Source: Pseudomonas frederiksbergensis (lineage in GTDB: Bacteria > Pseudomonadota > Gammaproteobacteria > Pseudomonadales > Pseudomonadaceae). From it: a stretch of DNA of 64,000 nt. The stretch spans positions 67,283 to 131,282 of the forward strand of contig NZ_JAAUOE010000001.1 in the NCBI RefSeq assembly GCF_017114915.1. Reading direction: 5' to 3'. Every line of letters begins with the position of its first letter. Position 1 is the stretch's first letter. Shown here in pieces: positions 27,143 to 36,300 of this stretch. The notes under the pieces are model-generated. The model searched no databases and was not told where the DNA came from. It worked only from the letters and a program-made list of their open reading frames with translations. The position numbers were made by a program, and so were the translations under genes.

Positions 27143-28858
27143 TTAGTTGCTCTTTTCATCCTTGCTGATAGAGACACTTTGCAAGGCCTTTCGTGCCTGC
27201 TGTTTGCGTAACGATTGCCAGTGGGCGAGAACGGCTTTCGGCGCCCAGATCTGCGGTTCGGAGGCTTCGAAGTTGTCGGCCAGTTCGCGCTCGGCCACGG
27301 TGGCGCTCGCCAGTTTGAAGGCTTGCTCCAGATCGTCGGTCTGGTTCAGCGCCTGGGCAAACAACGCGTCGCCGAAATAAGTGAAGTTGGCTTCTTCCGA
27401 GCAGCCGAAGGACACCCGGTCGGCACGCGAGGCGGTCATGATCAGGGTGTGTTCGTCCTTGAGGGCGGGGATGAAGCCGCCGGAATAACAGGACGAAATC
27501 ACGATGATCTTGTCGCGTTTCTTCAGGGGCGCGAGGACGGCGGCGAGTTCGTCGGCCGGCAGGTCGGCCAGTTCCATGCGTGGCTGGTCGAGCACCAGTT
27601 CGTGTTCACTGGAGCCATGGCTGGTCAGGTAAATGAACAGCAAGTCTTCCGGGCCGCTGCGTTCGGCCAGGGTCTGGGCGGCGCGGCGCAGGTTTTCCCG
27701 GGTGGCCATCGGCCGGTCGCCGAGATGGTCGCGATGGTTGACCAGACGGATCTGGCCGAAGGCGCCGAAACGGCTGGAAAGCATGTTGGCGACGTAGTCG
27801 GATTCGCGCAGGAATACGCTCTGCTTGCCATCGCCGCCCAGGGTCAAGGTGTACAGTTCGACCGCCGGGGTCGAGGCCGGCACGTTGGCCAGTGCTTCAT
27901 CGAGCAAGCGGCCCTGGGCCAGCAAGCCAAGCTCGAGGGTGTCTGGCAGTAGCTTGCCGTCGGCGTCGCGCACGCGCTGACTGTTGATCCAGGTGCCGCT
28001 CAGCACCGTGCCATCGGTCAGCACCAACGTGCCTTTGCCTTGATAGTTGTCGCCTTCGAACTGGCCGATATAGAAGCTGCCATCAGCCAGGTTCAAGCGG
28101 CCCTGACCGGTGAAACGCCAGTCGCTGAACTGACCGATGTAGTGACTGCCATCGGCGCCGATCAACTCGCCCTTGCCGCTCAGCGCGCCTTCCTTGAACT
28201 GACCGATCCAGACATCGCCGTCGGCGTTCTCGTAGCGCCCCTTGCCATGCAGTTGATTGTTTTTGAAACCGCCGACATAGATATCGCCATCGGCGCTGTT
28301 GAAAGTACCGGTGCCTTCCAGCTGACCATTAGCGAAATGCCCGGTGAATTGATTGCCGCTGGCATCGCTGCGCTGGCCTTCGCCGTTGGGTTTGCCGTGG
28401 ACGAACTGACCTTGGTACTGGCTGCCGTCTTCGAGTTCGAGGCGACCGAGCCCTGAATATTGATCGGCCTTGAACTCGCCGCGGTAGGTCATGGCGTTTT
28501 CTTTGAGGGTGCCTTCACCTTCGCGTCGCCCGGCCTTGAAGCCGCCGGTATAGCTGCTGCCGGTGGTGGTCAGGGTGCCTTGGCCGTCGAACAGCCCCTG
28601 CTGGAATTGCCCGCGATAGACTTCGCCGTTGCTGCCGTGCCATTCGCCCTGGCCATGCCATTGGCCTTTGTCGAACTGGCCGGCGTACCAGCTGCCGTTG
28701 GGGTAATCGATGCGACCCTCGCCTTGCAGCAACCCGTTGACCAGATCACCGCGATAGCGTCCGCCGTCCGGCAGGCGGGCGTCGGGGGGCAGCAGCGATT
28801 CGCCATCGCCGCAAGCGGTGAGCAAAAGGGTCAGGGCAAGGAGTGCAAGTGAGCGCAT
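27143..28858 (-). CDS. Lipoprotein with MORN repeats and C13/caspase-like peptidase domain
   Basis: A 571-residue protein. Residues 1-17 are a lipoprotein signal (LLLTACGD). Residues about 30-290 hold roughly a dozen MORN-type repeats (YxGxFxxGxxxGxGxL...), beta hairpins often linked to membrane or lipid contact. Residues about 330-550 resemble C13/caspase-fold cysteine peptidases: His414 in LTSHGS and Cys457 in ISSCYSGGF form the catalytic dyad. The protein should sit in the outer or inner membrane facing the periplasm; Gly-Asp after Cys does not clearly decide sorting. The gene lies 21 bp upstream of the SDR gene on the same strand. The role is unknown. Confidence 0.88.
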   Translation of the reverse strand: MRSLALLALTLLLTACGDGESLLPPDARLPDGGRYRGDLVNGLLQGEGRIDYPNGSWYAGQFDKGQWHGQGEWHGSNGEVYRGQFQQGLFDGQGTLTTTGSSYTGGFKAGRREGEGTLKENAMTYRGEFKADQYSGLGRLELEDGSQYQGQFVHGKPNGEGQRSDASGNQFTGHFANGQLEGTGTFNSADGDIYVGGFKNNQLHGKGRYENADGDVWIGQFKEGALSGKGELIGADGSHYIGQFSDWRFTGQGRLNLADGSFYIGQFEGDNYQGKGTLVLTDGTVLSGTWINSQRVRDADGKLLPDTLELGLLAQGRLLDEALANVPASTPAVELYTLTLGGDGKQSVFLRESDYVANMLSSRFGAFGQIRLVNHRDHLGDRPMATRENLRRAAQTLAERSGPEDLLFIYLTSHGSSEHELVLDQPRMELADLPADELAAVLAPLKKRDKIIVISSCYSGGFIPALKDEHTLIMTASRADRVSFGCSEEANFTYFGDALFAQALNQTDDLEQAFKLASATVAERELADNFEASEPQIWAPKAVLAHWQSLRKQQARKALQSVSISKDEKSN

Positions 28859-28973
28859 AGCGGGATCCGGGCAATTAGGCGACCGAGTATGCCGCAGCTA
28901 TGTGTCGCATTTATAGAGACACGGCAGAAACACAGCGCGAAACAGCGTGAGCTGTTTCGCAATCAGGCGTGTG

Positions 28974-29429
28974 TCAGACGAAGCAGAGGGACAGTGGCTC
29001 GGCGATATAGGCCGGTTTGTCCGACCCTTCGATTTCCAGCGTGGCGGTGGCCTTGAGTAGCCATTGGCCGGGCTTCTTCTCGGTGACGTCGTTCATGTCG
29101 ACCTTGAGTCGTACCCTGGAATTGACCTTCACTGGCTGGATGAAACGCACGCTGTCCAGACCATAGTTGACCACCATCTTCGCGCCTTGGGGCAGGATGA
29201 GGATGTCTTCCATCAGCTTGGGGATCAGCGACAACGACAGGAAACCATGGGCGATGGTGCTGCCGAAAGGTGTTTGCGCGGCTTTGACCGGGTCGACGTG
29301 GATGAACTGATAATCGCCTGTGGCTTCCGCGAACAGGTTGATGCGTTCCTGATCGATGGTGAGCCATTGGGAACGTCCGAGTTCCTTGCCGACATAATCT
29401 TTGAGCTCCGCAACTGGAACATAGGGCAT
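28974..29429 (-). CDS. MaoC-like (R)-specific enoyl-CoA hydratase
   Basis: A 151-residue hot-dog-fold protein starting at ATG 29429, with AAGGAG at a good distance. The hydratase signature is seen as ATGDYQFIHVDPVKAAQTPFGSTIAHGFLSLSL: catalytic Asp in GDYQFIH and His, the Asp/His pair of MaoC enzymes. It probably hydrates enoyl-CoA thioesters in fatty-acid metabolism. The exact substrate is not deducible. It stands alone between the MORN/C13 gene and the divergent lrgAB-like operon. Confidence 0.92.
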   Translation of the reverse strand: MPYVPVAELKDYVGKELGRSQWLTIDQERINLFAEATGDYQFIHVDPVKAAQTPFGSTIAHGFLSLSLIPKLMEDILILPQGAKMVVNYGLDSVRFIQPVKVNSRVRLKVDMNDVTEKKPGQWLLKATATLEIEGSDKPAYIAEPLSLCFV

Positions 29430-29569
29430 TGAGACTCTCCTTGGGTTCATCGGTTTTATAGTTTTTCGAGTGGGGGATTTGACCGCCCTGCGAACCACTT
29501 TAGATCAACATGACAAACTGTTCCGGTCAACTGACCATGCTTTTGGCGAATGCCGACTCATAGCGTGCT

Positions 29570-29575
29570 TATAAT
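29570..29575 (+). promoter_or_regulatory. Probable -10 box of the lrgAB-like operon
   Basis: A perfect TATAAT lies 43 bp before the first start codon, with TG three bases upstream (TGCT-TATAAT). No good -35 at 17 bp spacing is visible, so strength is uncertain. Confidence 0.5.
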
Positions 29576-29618
29576 GTCGGGCCCCTTCTTGGTGGGGAGA
29601 GCGCGCAGGAGATGATGG

Positions 29619-29981
29619 ATGTTGTTACGTGGCCTGACCTGGCTGGTGCTTTTTCAATTGCTCGGCACTGCCCTCAACCATCTGTTTTTGCCGGTGCTGC
29701 CGGGGCCGATCATTGGCCTGCTGTTGCTGCTGGGGTATCTGATTGTTCGCGGTCAAGTCGGCGAACCGCTGAACCTTGCGGCCAGTAGTCTGCTGCGTTA
29801 CCTGCCGTTGTTGCTGGTGCCGCCAGCCGTGGGCGTGATGGTTTACGCCACCGACATTGCCGCGGATTTCTGGGCGATCACCGGCGCGCTGGTGTTGTCG
29901 CTGGTGCTGTCGATGGCCTTCGCCGGTGTGCTGATGCAGCGCCTGGTCAAACGTCATGCCCATCCCGAGGACGGCCAATGA
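29619..29981 (+). CDS. CidA/LrgA holin-like membrane protein
   Basis: A 120-residue protein with four hydrophobic helices and the family pattern: LPVLPGPIIGLLLLLGYLI and LLLVPPAVGVMVYATDIAADFW. Start at ATG 29619 with AGGAG seven bases upstream. CidA/LrgA proteins act with CidB/LrgB in murein hydrolase control, overflow metabolite (for example pyruvate or acetate) transport and lysis. Its stop overlaps the lrgB-like start as ATGA. Confidence 0.93.
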   Translation: MLLRGLTWLVLFQLLGTALNHLFLPVLPGPIIGLLLLLGYLIVRGQVGEPLNLAASSLLRYLPLLLVPPAVGVMVYATDIAADFWAITGALVLSLVLSMAFAGVLMQRLVKRHAHPEDGQ

Positions 29982-30694
29982 TGTTCGATTGGCACGGCGC
30001 CTGGGCGTCGGTGATTCATCATCCATTGTTCGGTATCGGCATTACGCTGGGCGCGTATCAGTTGGTGCTGGCGGCGTTCGAGAAAACCCGCTGGATTTTC
30101 CTGCAACCGGTGCTGGTCTCCATGTTGCTAGTCATCGGTGTGCTGGTCAGTTGCGGTCTGAGCTACGTCGAGTACCGCAAGAGCACCGAGATCCTCAGTA
30201 TCCTGCTCGGTCCGGCCACCGTTGCGCTGGCAGTGCCGCTGTACCTCAACCTGCGACGGATCCGGCAGTTGTTCTGGCCGATATTTACTACGCTGGTGAT
30301 AGGTGGCGTGGTCGCCACGGGCATGGGCGTATTGCTGGGCTGGTGGTTCGGCGCCGAACACATGATCCTGATGACCATGGCCCCCAAGTCGGTGACCTCG
30401 CCGATTGCCATGCTGGTGGCGGAGCAGATCGGTGGCGTCGCGGCACTGGCGGCGGTGTTCGTGTTGATTACCGGAGTGATCGGGGCAATCTTCGGGCCGA
30501 GTCTTTTGACCCGTCTCGGGGTCCACAGTCCAGAGGCCCGCGGTATGGCCCTGGGCATGACCGCCCACGCAGTCGGCACCTCGGTGGCCCTGCAGGAAAG
30601 TGAAGAGTGCGGCGCCTTCGCGGCGCTGGCGATGAGTCTGATGGGCGTGGCCACGGCGGTGTTCCTGCCGTTGGCGGTGTCGATGGTGGTGTAA
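29978..30694 (+). CDS. LrgB/CidB-family membrane protein
   Basis: A 238-residue integral membrane protein of the LrgB family, translationally coupled to the LrgA-like gene. Typical segments are GIGITLGAYQLV, LLGPATVALAVPLYLNLRRI, APKSVTSPIAMLVAEQIGG and ARGMALGMTAHAVGTSVALQESEECGAF. It should partner the upstream protein in the inner membrane. Whether the pair is Cid-like or Lrg-like cannot be told from sequence. Confidence 0.93.
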   Translation: MMFDWHGAWASVIHHPLFGIGITLGAYQLVLAAFEKTRWIFLQPVLVSMLLVIGVLVSCGLSYVEYRKSTEILSILLGPATVALAVPLYLNLRRIRQLFWPIFTTLVIGGVVATGMGVLLGWWFGAEHMILMTMAPKSVTSPIAMLVAEQIGGVAALAAVFVLITGVIGAIFGPSLLTRLGVHSPEARGMALGMTAHAVGTSVALQESEECGAFAALAMSLMGVATAVFLPLAVSMVV

Positions 30695-30698
30695 GGAA

Positions 30699-31295
30699 AT
30701 GTCTATGAGCTTGCCGCTTTTCCCGCTGAACACCGTGCTGTTTCCCGGTTGCAACCTCGATTTGCAGATATTCGAGGCGCGCTACCTGGACATGATCGGC
30801 CGCTGCATGAAGCAGGGCGGCGGTTTCGGTGTGGTGTGCATCCTCGAAGGCAGCGAAGTCGGCGCCGCACCCGAAGGCTTTGCCATGGTCGGTTGCGAAG
30901 CGCGGATCACCGATTTCCAGCAGCAGGACAACGGCCTGCTGGGCATCCGGGTGCAGGGCGGGCGTCGTTTCCATGTGCTGAGCACCGAAGTGCAGCGCGA
31001 TCAACTCATCGTCGCCGAAGTCGAGTGGCTGGACGAAGAGCCGGAGCAACCGTTGCAGGATGAAGACGCCGATCTGGTGGCGTTGCTCAAGGCCCTGGCC
31101 GAGCACCCGATGGTCGAGGCGCTGAACATGGGCACCGAGGCGGTGGGTCAGCAGTCGCTGGCCAATCAGCTTGCTTATCTGTTGCCGTTCTCCGAAGAAG
31201 ACAAGATCGACCTGCTGCAACTCGACGATCCGCAGCAGCGGCTGGATGCGATTCAGGCGCTGCTCGATGAGTTGCAGGGTGAGTTGTTTGCCTGA
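30699..31295 (+). CDS. LON substrate-binding-domain protein
   Basis: A 198-residue protein, only the N-terminal LON (PUA-like) domain with no AAA+ or protease part. The opening LPLFPLNTVLFPGCNLDLQIFEARYLDMIGRCM is a clear LON-domain signature, followed by GCEARITDFQQQDNGLLGIRVQGGRRF. Start at ATG 30699, or at 30705 where AAGGA has better spacing. It starts four bases after the lrgB-like stop, so it is in the same operon. Stand-alone LON domains are common and of unsettled role. Confidence 0.92.
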   Translation: MSMSLPLFPLNTVLFPGCNLDLQIFEARYLDMIGRCMKQGGGFGVVCILEGSEVGAAPEGFAMVGCEARITDFQQQDNGLLGIRVQGGRRFHVLSTEVQRDQLIVAEVEWLDEEPEQPLQDEDADLVALLKALAEHPMVEALNMGTEAVGQQSLANQLAYLLPFSEEDKIDLLQLDDPQQRLDAIQALLDELQGELFA

Positions 31296-31319
31296 AGCGA
31301 TGGCTCCCTGTCATCCATG

Positions 31320-31346
31320 GCAACGGCAGGTAACCCCCGCCGTTGC
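31320..31346. terminator. Hairpin between LON-domain gene and toxin A-like gene
   Basis: GCAACGGC (31320-31327) pairs with GCCGTTGC (31339-31346). There is no T tract. It separates convergent genes (stops at 31295 and 31391) and may serve both. Confidence 0.45.
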
Positions 31347-31390
31347 TCAATGAATCAAACTCGCTGTTCAGTTGCTTCGCGATCCGGTGA

Positions 31391-33268
31391 TCACTCAGGC
31401 CAGACGATATCGTTAGCGAACCATTGCTTTCCTGAATCCAGTTTCAGAATGGGCTTGCCTGCTTGGGCAACGGCCTCTATCAGGGCGTCATATCGATGTC
31501 GATTGTAGGCGCCGCTATGGGTTTGCTCCTCGATATCCATACGGGAGTAGTAATCAGCTTGCTGGGCGACATCATTGATTTTCGCTGCGCGGGTGAGTGT
31601 GGAGTCGAGTAGCCAGATACGTTCCGAGCCGATGCCCCGTTTGGAGGTTGATATCAATGCTTCATGATCGTCTTCCGGAAACCAGGCCCCCTGTTTTTCG
31701 GCGCTCCCGTTAAGAAATATATTCTCCTCTCTCAGTACAACTTCCATTTTTCGGGTATCGATGACATAGGCAAATATGAAATTTTGTTTATGTCGGATGG
31801 TTTCGTAGTTTCGTTCGGAGTCAAGCTCCACCTCAGACGAGTCAGACCAATCGTTATCGGAGCTATCTGAGTCATTGTCGGGCTCGCCGGGTTTCTTTCC
31901 GGGATATTTATTCTTCTGGTTGTTGTAGCGCAGATACTCCGGGTCGGGGGCATCAGTGCCCCTGCCGGCATACTCCTTGACCAACTTCAGACTTACCGTT
32001 GCGCTGATCGGTTTTTCGGTCGTCGCACCACGCGGATGTTTTAAGCGCGGCAGCATCCGGGCATCGTTATAAAACTCGAATGGCGTACGTTCATCGGCCC
32101 TGAACAAACCGGGGATATCTGTGCGGTACAAACAATCATTGCCGTTTCGTAAATAACCCAGTTTTGCCAGGAAGGCATCGAGAAATTCGCGGCTGACAGT
32201 TTCATCGAGGTCGAACAGGCCGCGGAGTTGCGACGTACCGTTTCTCAAGGGCAGGAGCAGTGGTTCGATTTCCTGATGGAACGGGTCGAAACGGGTCGGG
32301 GCGTTCGCGTCGAGGGTGCGCAGCCTGTGCTGCTCGACCCACTGGGGAAGAGCCCGGGGATTGTCGATCAGGTCGTTGCGCAGTTGTCTATGCTGGTTGG
32401 GCGAAAGGTTGTAGGAGCGCAAAAGCACGACCCGTTCGCCGTGGGTCATTGTCGGATACAGCCATCGCAGGGAATCGCCCAGCAGTTCATCTCTAGGGTT
32501 GCCGGAATTCAGCGGTCTGGCCCATTCAGGCCTTGTGCCGCTGGTCTGGGCCTCAATACGAAAACGCAGGATATCCTGGTCGTGGAGGCCGTAGAACTGC
32601 CGTATCTGATGATCGGTCCAGGCGCTCAGGTGGGTAGGCGCTCCGTGGAATCCGGCCGGAGGTAGAGGTGGTATTGCCGCCTCGGTTTGTATCGCGGGGC
32701 GCGAGGCCGCCGGTTGTTTGACGGGCGCTGCGATTTCGTCGTCAGCGGAATGTAGCCGCTTCAACGGCGGATGCGCGCCAACCTGATGTGTTGGACTCCA
32801 GGTCGCCTCGCCTGCATTTTTGTAGAGCGCGGGACCCGGCGGCAGCTTCTTGTAAAGATCTGTCACCCGGTAAGCGCCAAGATCCGCATCGAACTCCACA
32901 TGTACGGTACCGACATCTTTGACGTCTACGAACTTGCGCCCGACGACAAAGCGAAAACCGTCGTCATCGGCAGGTTGCATGTTGCGCAGCAAGGCGCGAT
33001 TCAATAGATAACTGCTGAACCCGACACTTGTCTGGGGCTCGGCGGAGGGCAAGTCTGAAATATCGAGCCTCGACGGTTCAGCACCGCCTTCGGAATGGCT
33101 GCCGGGTCGTTGATCAGGCCTGACAGGGTACTGAGTTGGCGAACCGAGTGGCGGCTGGTGCAGTGAAGGTGCTTGTGCATCTGGCCGCGCCCGGTTTGAT
33201 CCGGGGGTAGTGGGCGTCGGCGTGTTAGCCCTTGGAGTATTGGCCGAAGAAGGAGGTTTTGGTCGCAT
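31391..33268 (-). CDS. Putative toxin with C-terminal cholera/LT-type ADP-ribosyltransferase domain
   Basis: A 625-residue protein starting at ATG 33268 with AAGGA eight bases upstream. Residues 1-65 are Pro/Ser/Thr-rich without a signal peptide. Residues about 84-160 form a compact module of unknown type (GRKFVDV...GTVHVEFD...GAYRVTDLY), and 210-370 are helical. Residues about 380-600 closely follow the enterotoxin A catalytic chain: LFRADERTP (Arg390), HPRG, ISATVSLK at the STS site, FIFAYVIDT, then DDHEALIS (Asp534, Glu536) at the ExE site, and YYSRMDIE after it. An acidic Asp/Ser insert occupies about 461-483. It likely ADP-ribosylates a eukaryotic or rival-cell target. It follows the pore/RTX gene by 55 bp, suggesting an A/B operon. 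Confidence 0.75.
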   Translation of the reverse strand: MRPKPPSSANTPRANTPTPTTPGSNRARPDAQAPSLHQPPLGSPTQYPVRPDQRPGSHSEGGAEPSRLDISDLPSAEPQTSVGFSSYLLNRALLRNMQPADDDGFRFVVGRKFVDVKDVGTVHVEFDADLGAYRVTDLYKKLPPGPALYKNAGEATWSPTHQVGAHPPLKRLHSADDEIAAPVKQPAASRPAIQTEAAIPPLPPAGFHGAPTHLSAWTDHQIRQFYGLHDQDILRFRIEAQTSGTRPEWARPLNSGNPRDELLGDSLRWLYPTMTHGERVVLLRSYNLSPNQHRQLRNDLIDNPRALPQWVEQHRLRTLDANAPTRFDPFHQEIEPLLLPLRNGTSQLRGLFDLDETVSREFLDAFLAKLGYLRNGNDCLYRTDIPGLFRADERTPFEFYNDARMLPRLKHPRGATTEKPISATVSLKLVKEYAGRGTDAPDPEYLRYNNQKNKYPGKKPGEPDNDSDSSDNDWSDSSEVELDSERNYETIRHKQNFIFAYVIDTRKMEVVLREENIFLNGSAEKQGAWFPEDDHEALISTSKRGIGSERIWLLDSTLTRAAKINDVAQQADYYSRMDIEEQTHSGAYNRHRYDALIEAVAQAGKPILKLDSGKQWFANDIVWPE

Positions 33269-33323
33269 CGTGTCATTCCTTGACGATTAAAAAGTCCATT
33301 GCAAAAAAGTCGGTCAGTTTAGT

Positions 33324-36300
33324 TCAGTTCAGTGGTTGGGGCATTTCTCCAATGATCAGATGTTCTGCATTAATCGTGCGTGACGGATCGCTATCGATTG
33401 TCCAATGGCCCGTATCAGCGATGTACAAAATCTTTCCGGGAGTGGCATCCAGCAAGTGGATGTTTTGAATGTGGATTTCATTGTTCTCAAGTTCATCCCG
33501 TTGTTTATGATCTTGTATCAGCGCGACGATTGCCTGGGGCGAGGGACAGGCCAATGCATTGATGGCGTAGAGACCTATGACCTCAAACAAGGTATTGATT
33601 CGATATCGGTCTCCCGAGGAAACAACAACGTCGATCATTTCCAACGGCAGCGTCGGATCGCCACTGTCCGGCAGATGAAAATGAATGCTGCCGATCTTGA
33701 GCCGGTTGTTCTTTATCTCGAGCTGCCGGTGGGTGATTTTCTCTTCAAGATGTTGTGTGTAAATACACCAGGTTGAAGATCCCGAGGTATTGGCATCGGC
33801 CTGCGCCGTGGACAGTCGGATAACGCTATTGCTGGTCGGATAGATGTCATAAGAAGCGGACCGTCCTTCCAGCCAATAAGTCGCATTGTGTTCGGCTGTC
33901 TGAAAGTCGATTCGTTGCGGCGTGGTCTTTAATGTGCGTTTTTCGACAGAGGGTTTTACAAAGATGTACTGGCCTGCACGCTCACGCAGCGAGGCGCGAC
34001 TGTCAACAACGTTGTAGCCGGTGTTCTGCGCATCATCGAGGTATGAGTGGCGGGGGAAGTCGAGGTGATAAGAAATACCGTCCCGCATCACCAGGATGAA
34101 GGAATGATTCATCTTCCAGCCGGAGGCCAGAATGCCGGCGCCCATGTCGCTTTTTTTGCCCGGATTTTCGATCACTCCCCTGTGCAGTGAGAGGAGCCCG
34201 CCACCCTGCACGAAGGTGATGGTGAAATGAACATTCGTGTAACTGAGTACTGTGAATGCATTTGCCTCGACGGCCTCCACCACGTAAATGGCTCTGACTT
34301 CGTCGATCTCTGTGCTGTCGAAGTCGACATACAGCGTGCTGCGGGTTTCTTTGTCATTCTGTGCGGCCACAAGGATTGTGTGGTGGCTTTCGCGGGAAAC
34401 GTAGTAAAACGAGTGCGCTTTGGCCGGGATGGCGCGAGGGCGGTTATAAAGCGGCACAGGAGGCGTTTTCGCCAGGCCGGCGGCGATGACGCAGATGCTC
34501 AGCTGCAGGTCGGTCAGGTCCGGCGTTTCGGCAGGCCATGCAGGCTGCAGGTGGTAGCCGTCCAGGGTGATGAATATCCATTTGTCGTTGCGCAGCCGGC
34601 GTTTGCCATTGAGCGTCTGATACACCGCCTCGATGATCAGCTCCCGTTGTGGTACCTGTGGGTCATCATCGCGCAGTGACTCGATCACCAACGCATTGTC
34701 ACGGATGCGCCAGCTCTGAATGGCTTCGAGCGTCACACCGAGGTAGACCTTGCTTTGCTCCTGACCATCTTCGGTAATGGAGACGCTGAGGCTACGTGAA
34801 TCGAGGTAATAATCGTCGCTTCCGCTGCCGCCATCGACGATGCAATGGGTTCCGCGTATCGAAATCTGGTCATCGCCCGCGCCTGCATGGATCCGGTCGT
34901 CACCATTGGCGGTGATCAGGTCTGCCTGGTCCGAGCCCGTGACCCGGTTGGCCGCGCCGGCCAGTGTCTCGACTTTTTCGATGGATTCAATGGTCGAGTG
35001 CTGTACGGGTTCTACGGAAGAGTCCGCAGAGAGCAAACCCAGCTTGCCATTCTTAAGGTTGACGTCGAAGCCGACATAGGGCGGGTTCGACTCCTTGTCT
35101 TCGCGCTTGTTTAGACCTTGCAGCCATAGCAGGTCGGTGCCGGGGCCGCCTTGCAGGTGGCTGGTTCGATGCGGGGCGGGTGTGGAGGCGAGTGCTTCGG
35201 TTGCAGCCTGAAACAGAAACGAATCGTCCTTGCTACCACCGCTCAGGATTTTTTTACCGGCGCCATAGCCGAAGTGATTCGGCTTGTCTCGTACGCCCCG
35301 CACGGTGTCGTTGCCGCCCCCCAGATTCCAGAAGATCCCTTTGGCGGGATTGCTCTGACCGGTGATGATGCTTGAGTCGCCAATCGGTAAGCCGTCCCGG
35401 GCATCGTAGGTATCATCGGTTTCGTTGATGACGGGCTGGTTGACCGTGGTATAGGGCGACTCGCCCTTGGCCTCATCCCATTGATATCTATAGATCCGGG
35501 TGGGCTGCATCTTGATTTCGAACCGACCGCTTACCACCGCCTCGACACTGTCCTTGAGTTCGTTGTCGAGCCAGCTGATGCTCTTGGTTTTCAACGCCTT
35601 GGCATAGTCGCTGTAGGTTTTGGCGACGGTAAAGCGTTCCATGAGCTCCTTGTCCTGGTCCTGCCCGGTAAAGGCAAACCAGCCCGCGCGCCAGCGCTCG
35701 TTCACGCTCAGCTCGATGTAATCGTCGAGGTCGTCGACCACCCGTGCGGCGCCGTAGATTCTCGCCCCGACAATCAGGATGGCGGCGGCGGCGATGCCCA
35801 CCGGGCCGGCGGCCTGGAAACCCATCAGCGCCGCGCAGCCAAGCGCAAGGGACAGCGTTCCACTGAATACGCTCAGTCCGCCAGTGACATACAGATCCTG
35901 TGCTTCCTTGCCTTGGGCCTTGGCCGCGTCGCTGAAGGATTTGATGGCGGTATAAATGTCGAAGGGCAGCGTGAGTACGCTGGCGATCAACCCCGCACCC
36001 CGGCACAGCCACTTACCCATGGTGGTCATGCAGAATTGCTCGAAGGCCATGGCGCCGTGGCGAATCATCTTTTCACCGGTCCTGGTCAGGGCGTACTCCA
36101 GGCCCAGCGAACCGATTTCCGCTGCACCTCCACCCACATTGATGAGGGCTTCGCCCAATTGCCCTTTCTTGAGCGCATCGATCGCGCCTGTGTAAGCGCA
36201 GTACAACCCGTAAGCCTGCAGCCCCGCGCCCATGCTGGTCATCCCGCGACTCTTGGCCTTGTCCACCCAGCTCGGCAAATGCTCGGGCAGCGGATCTTTA

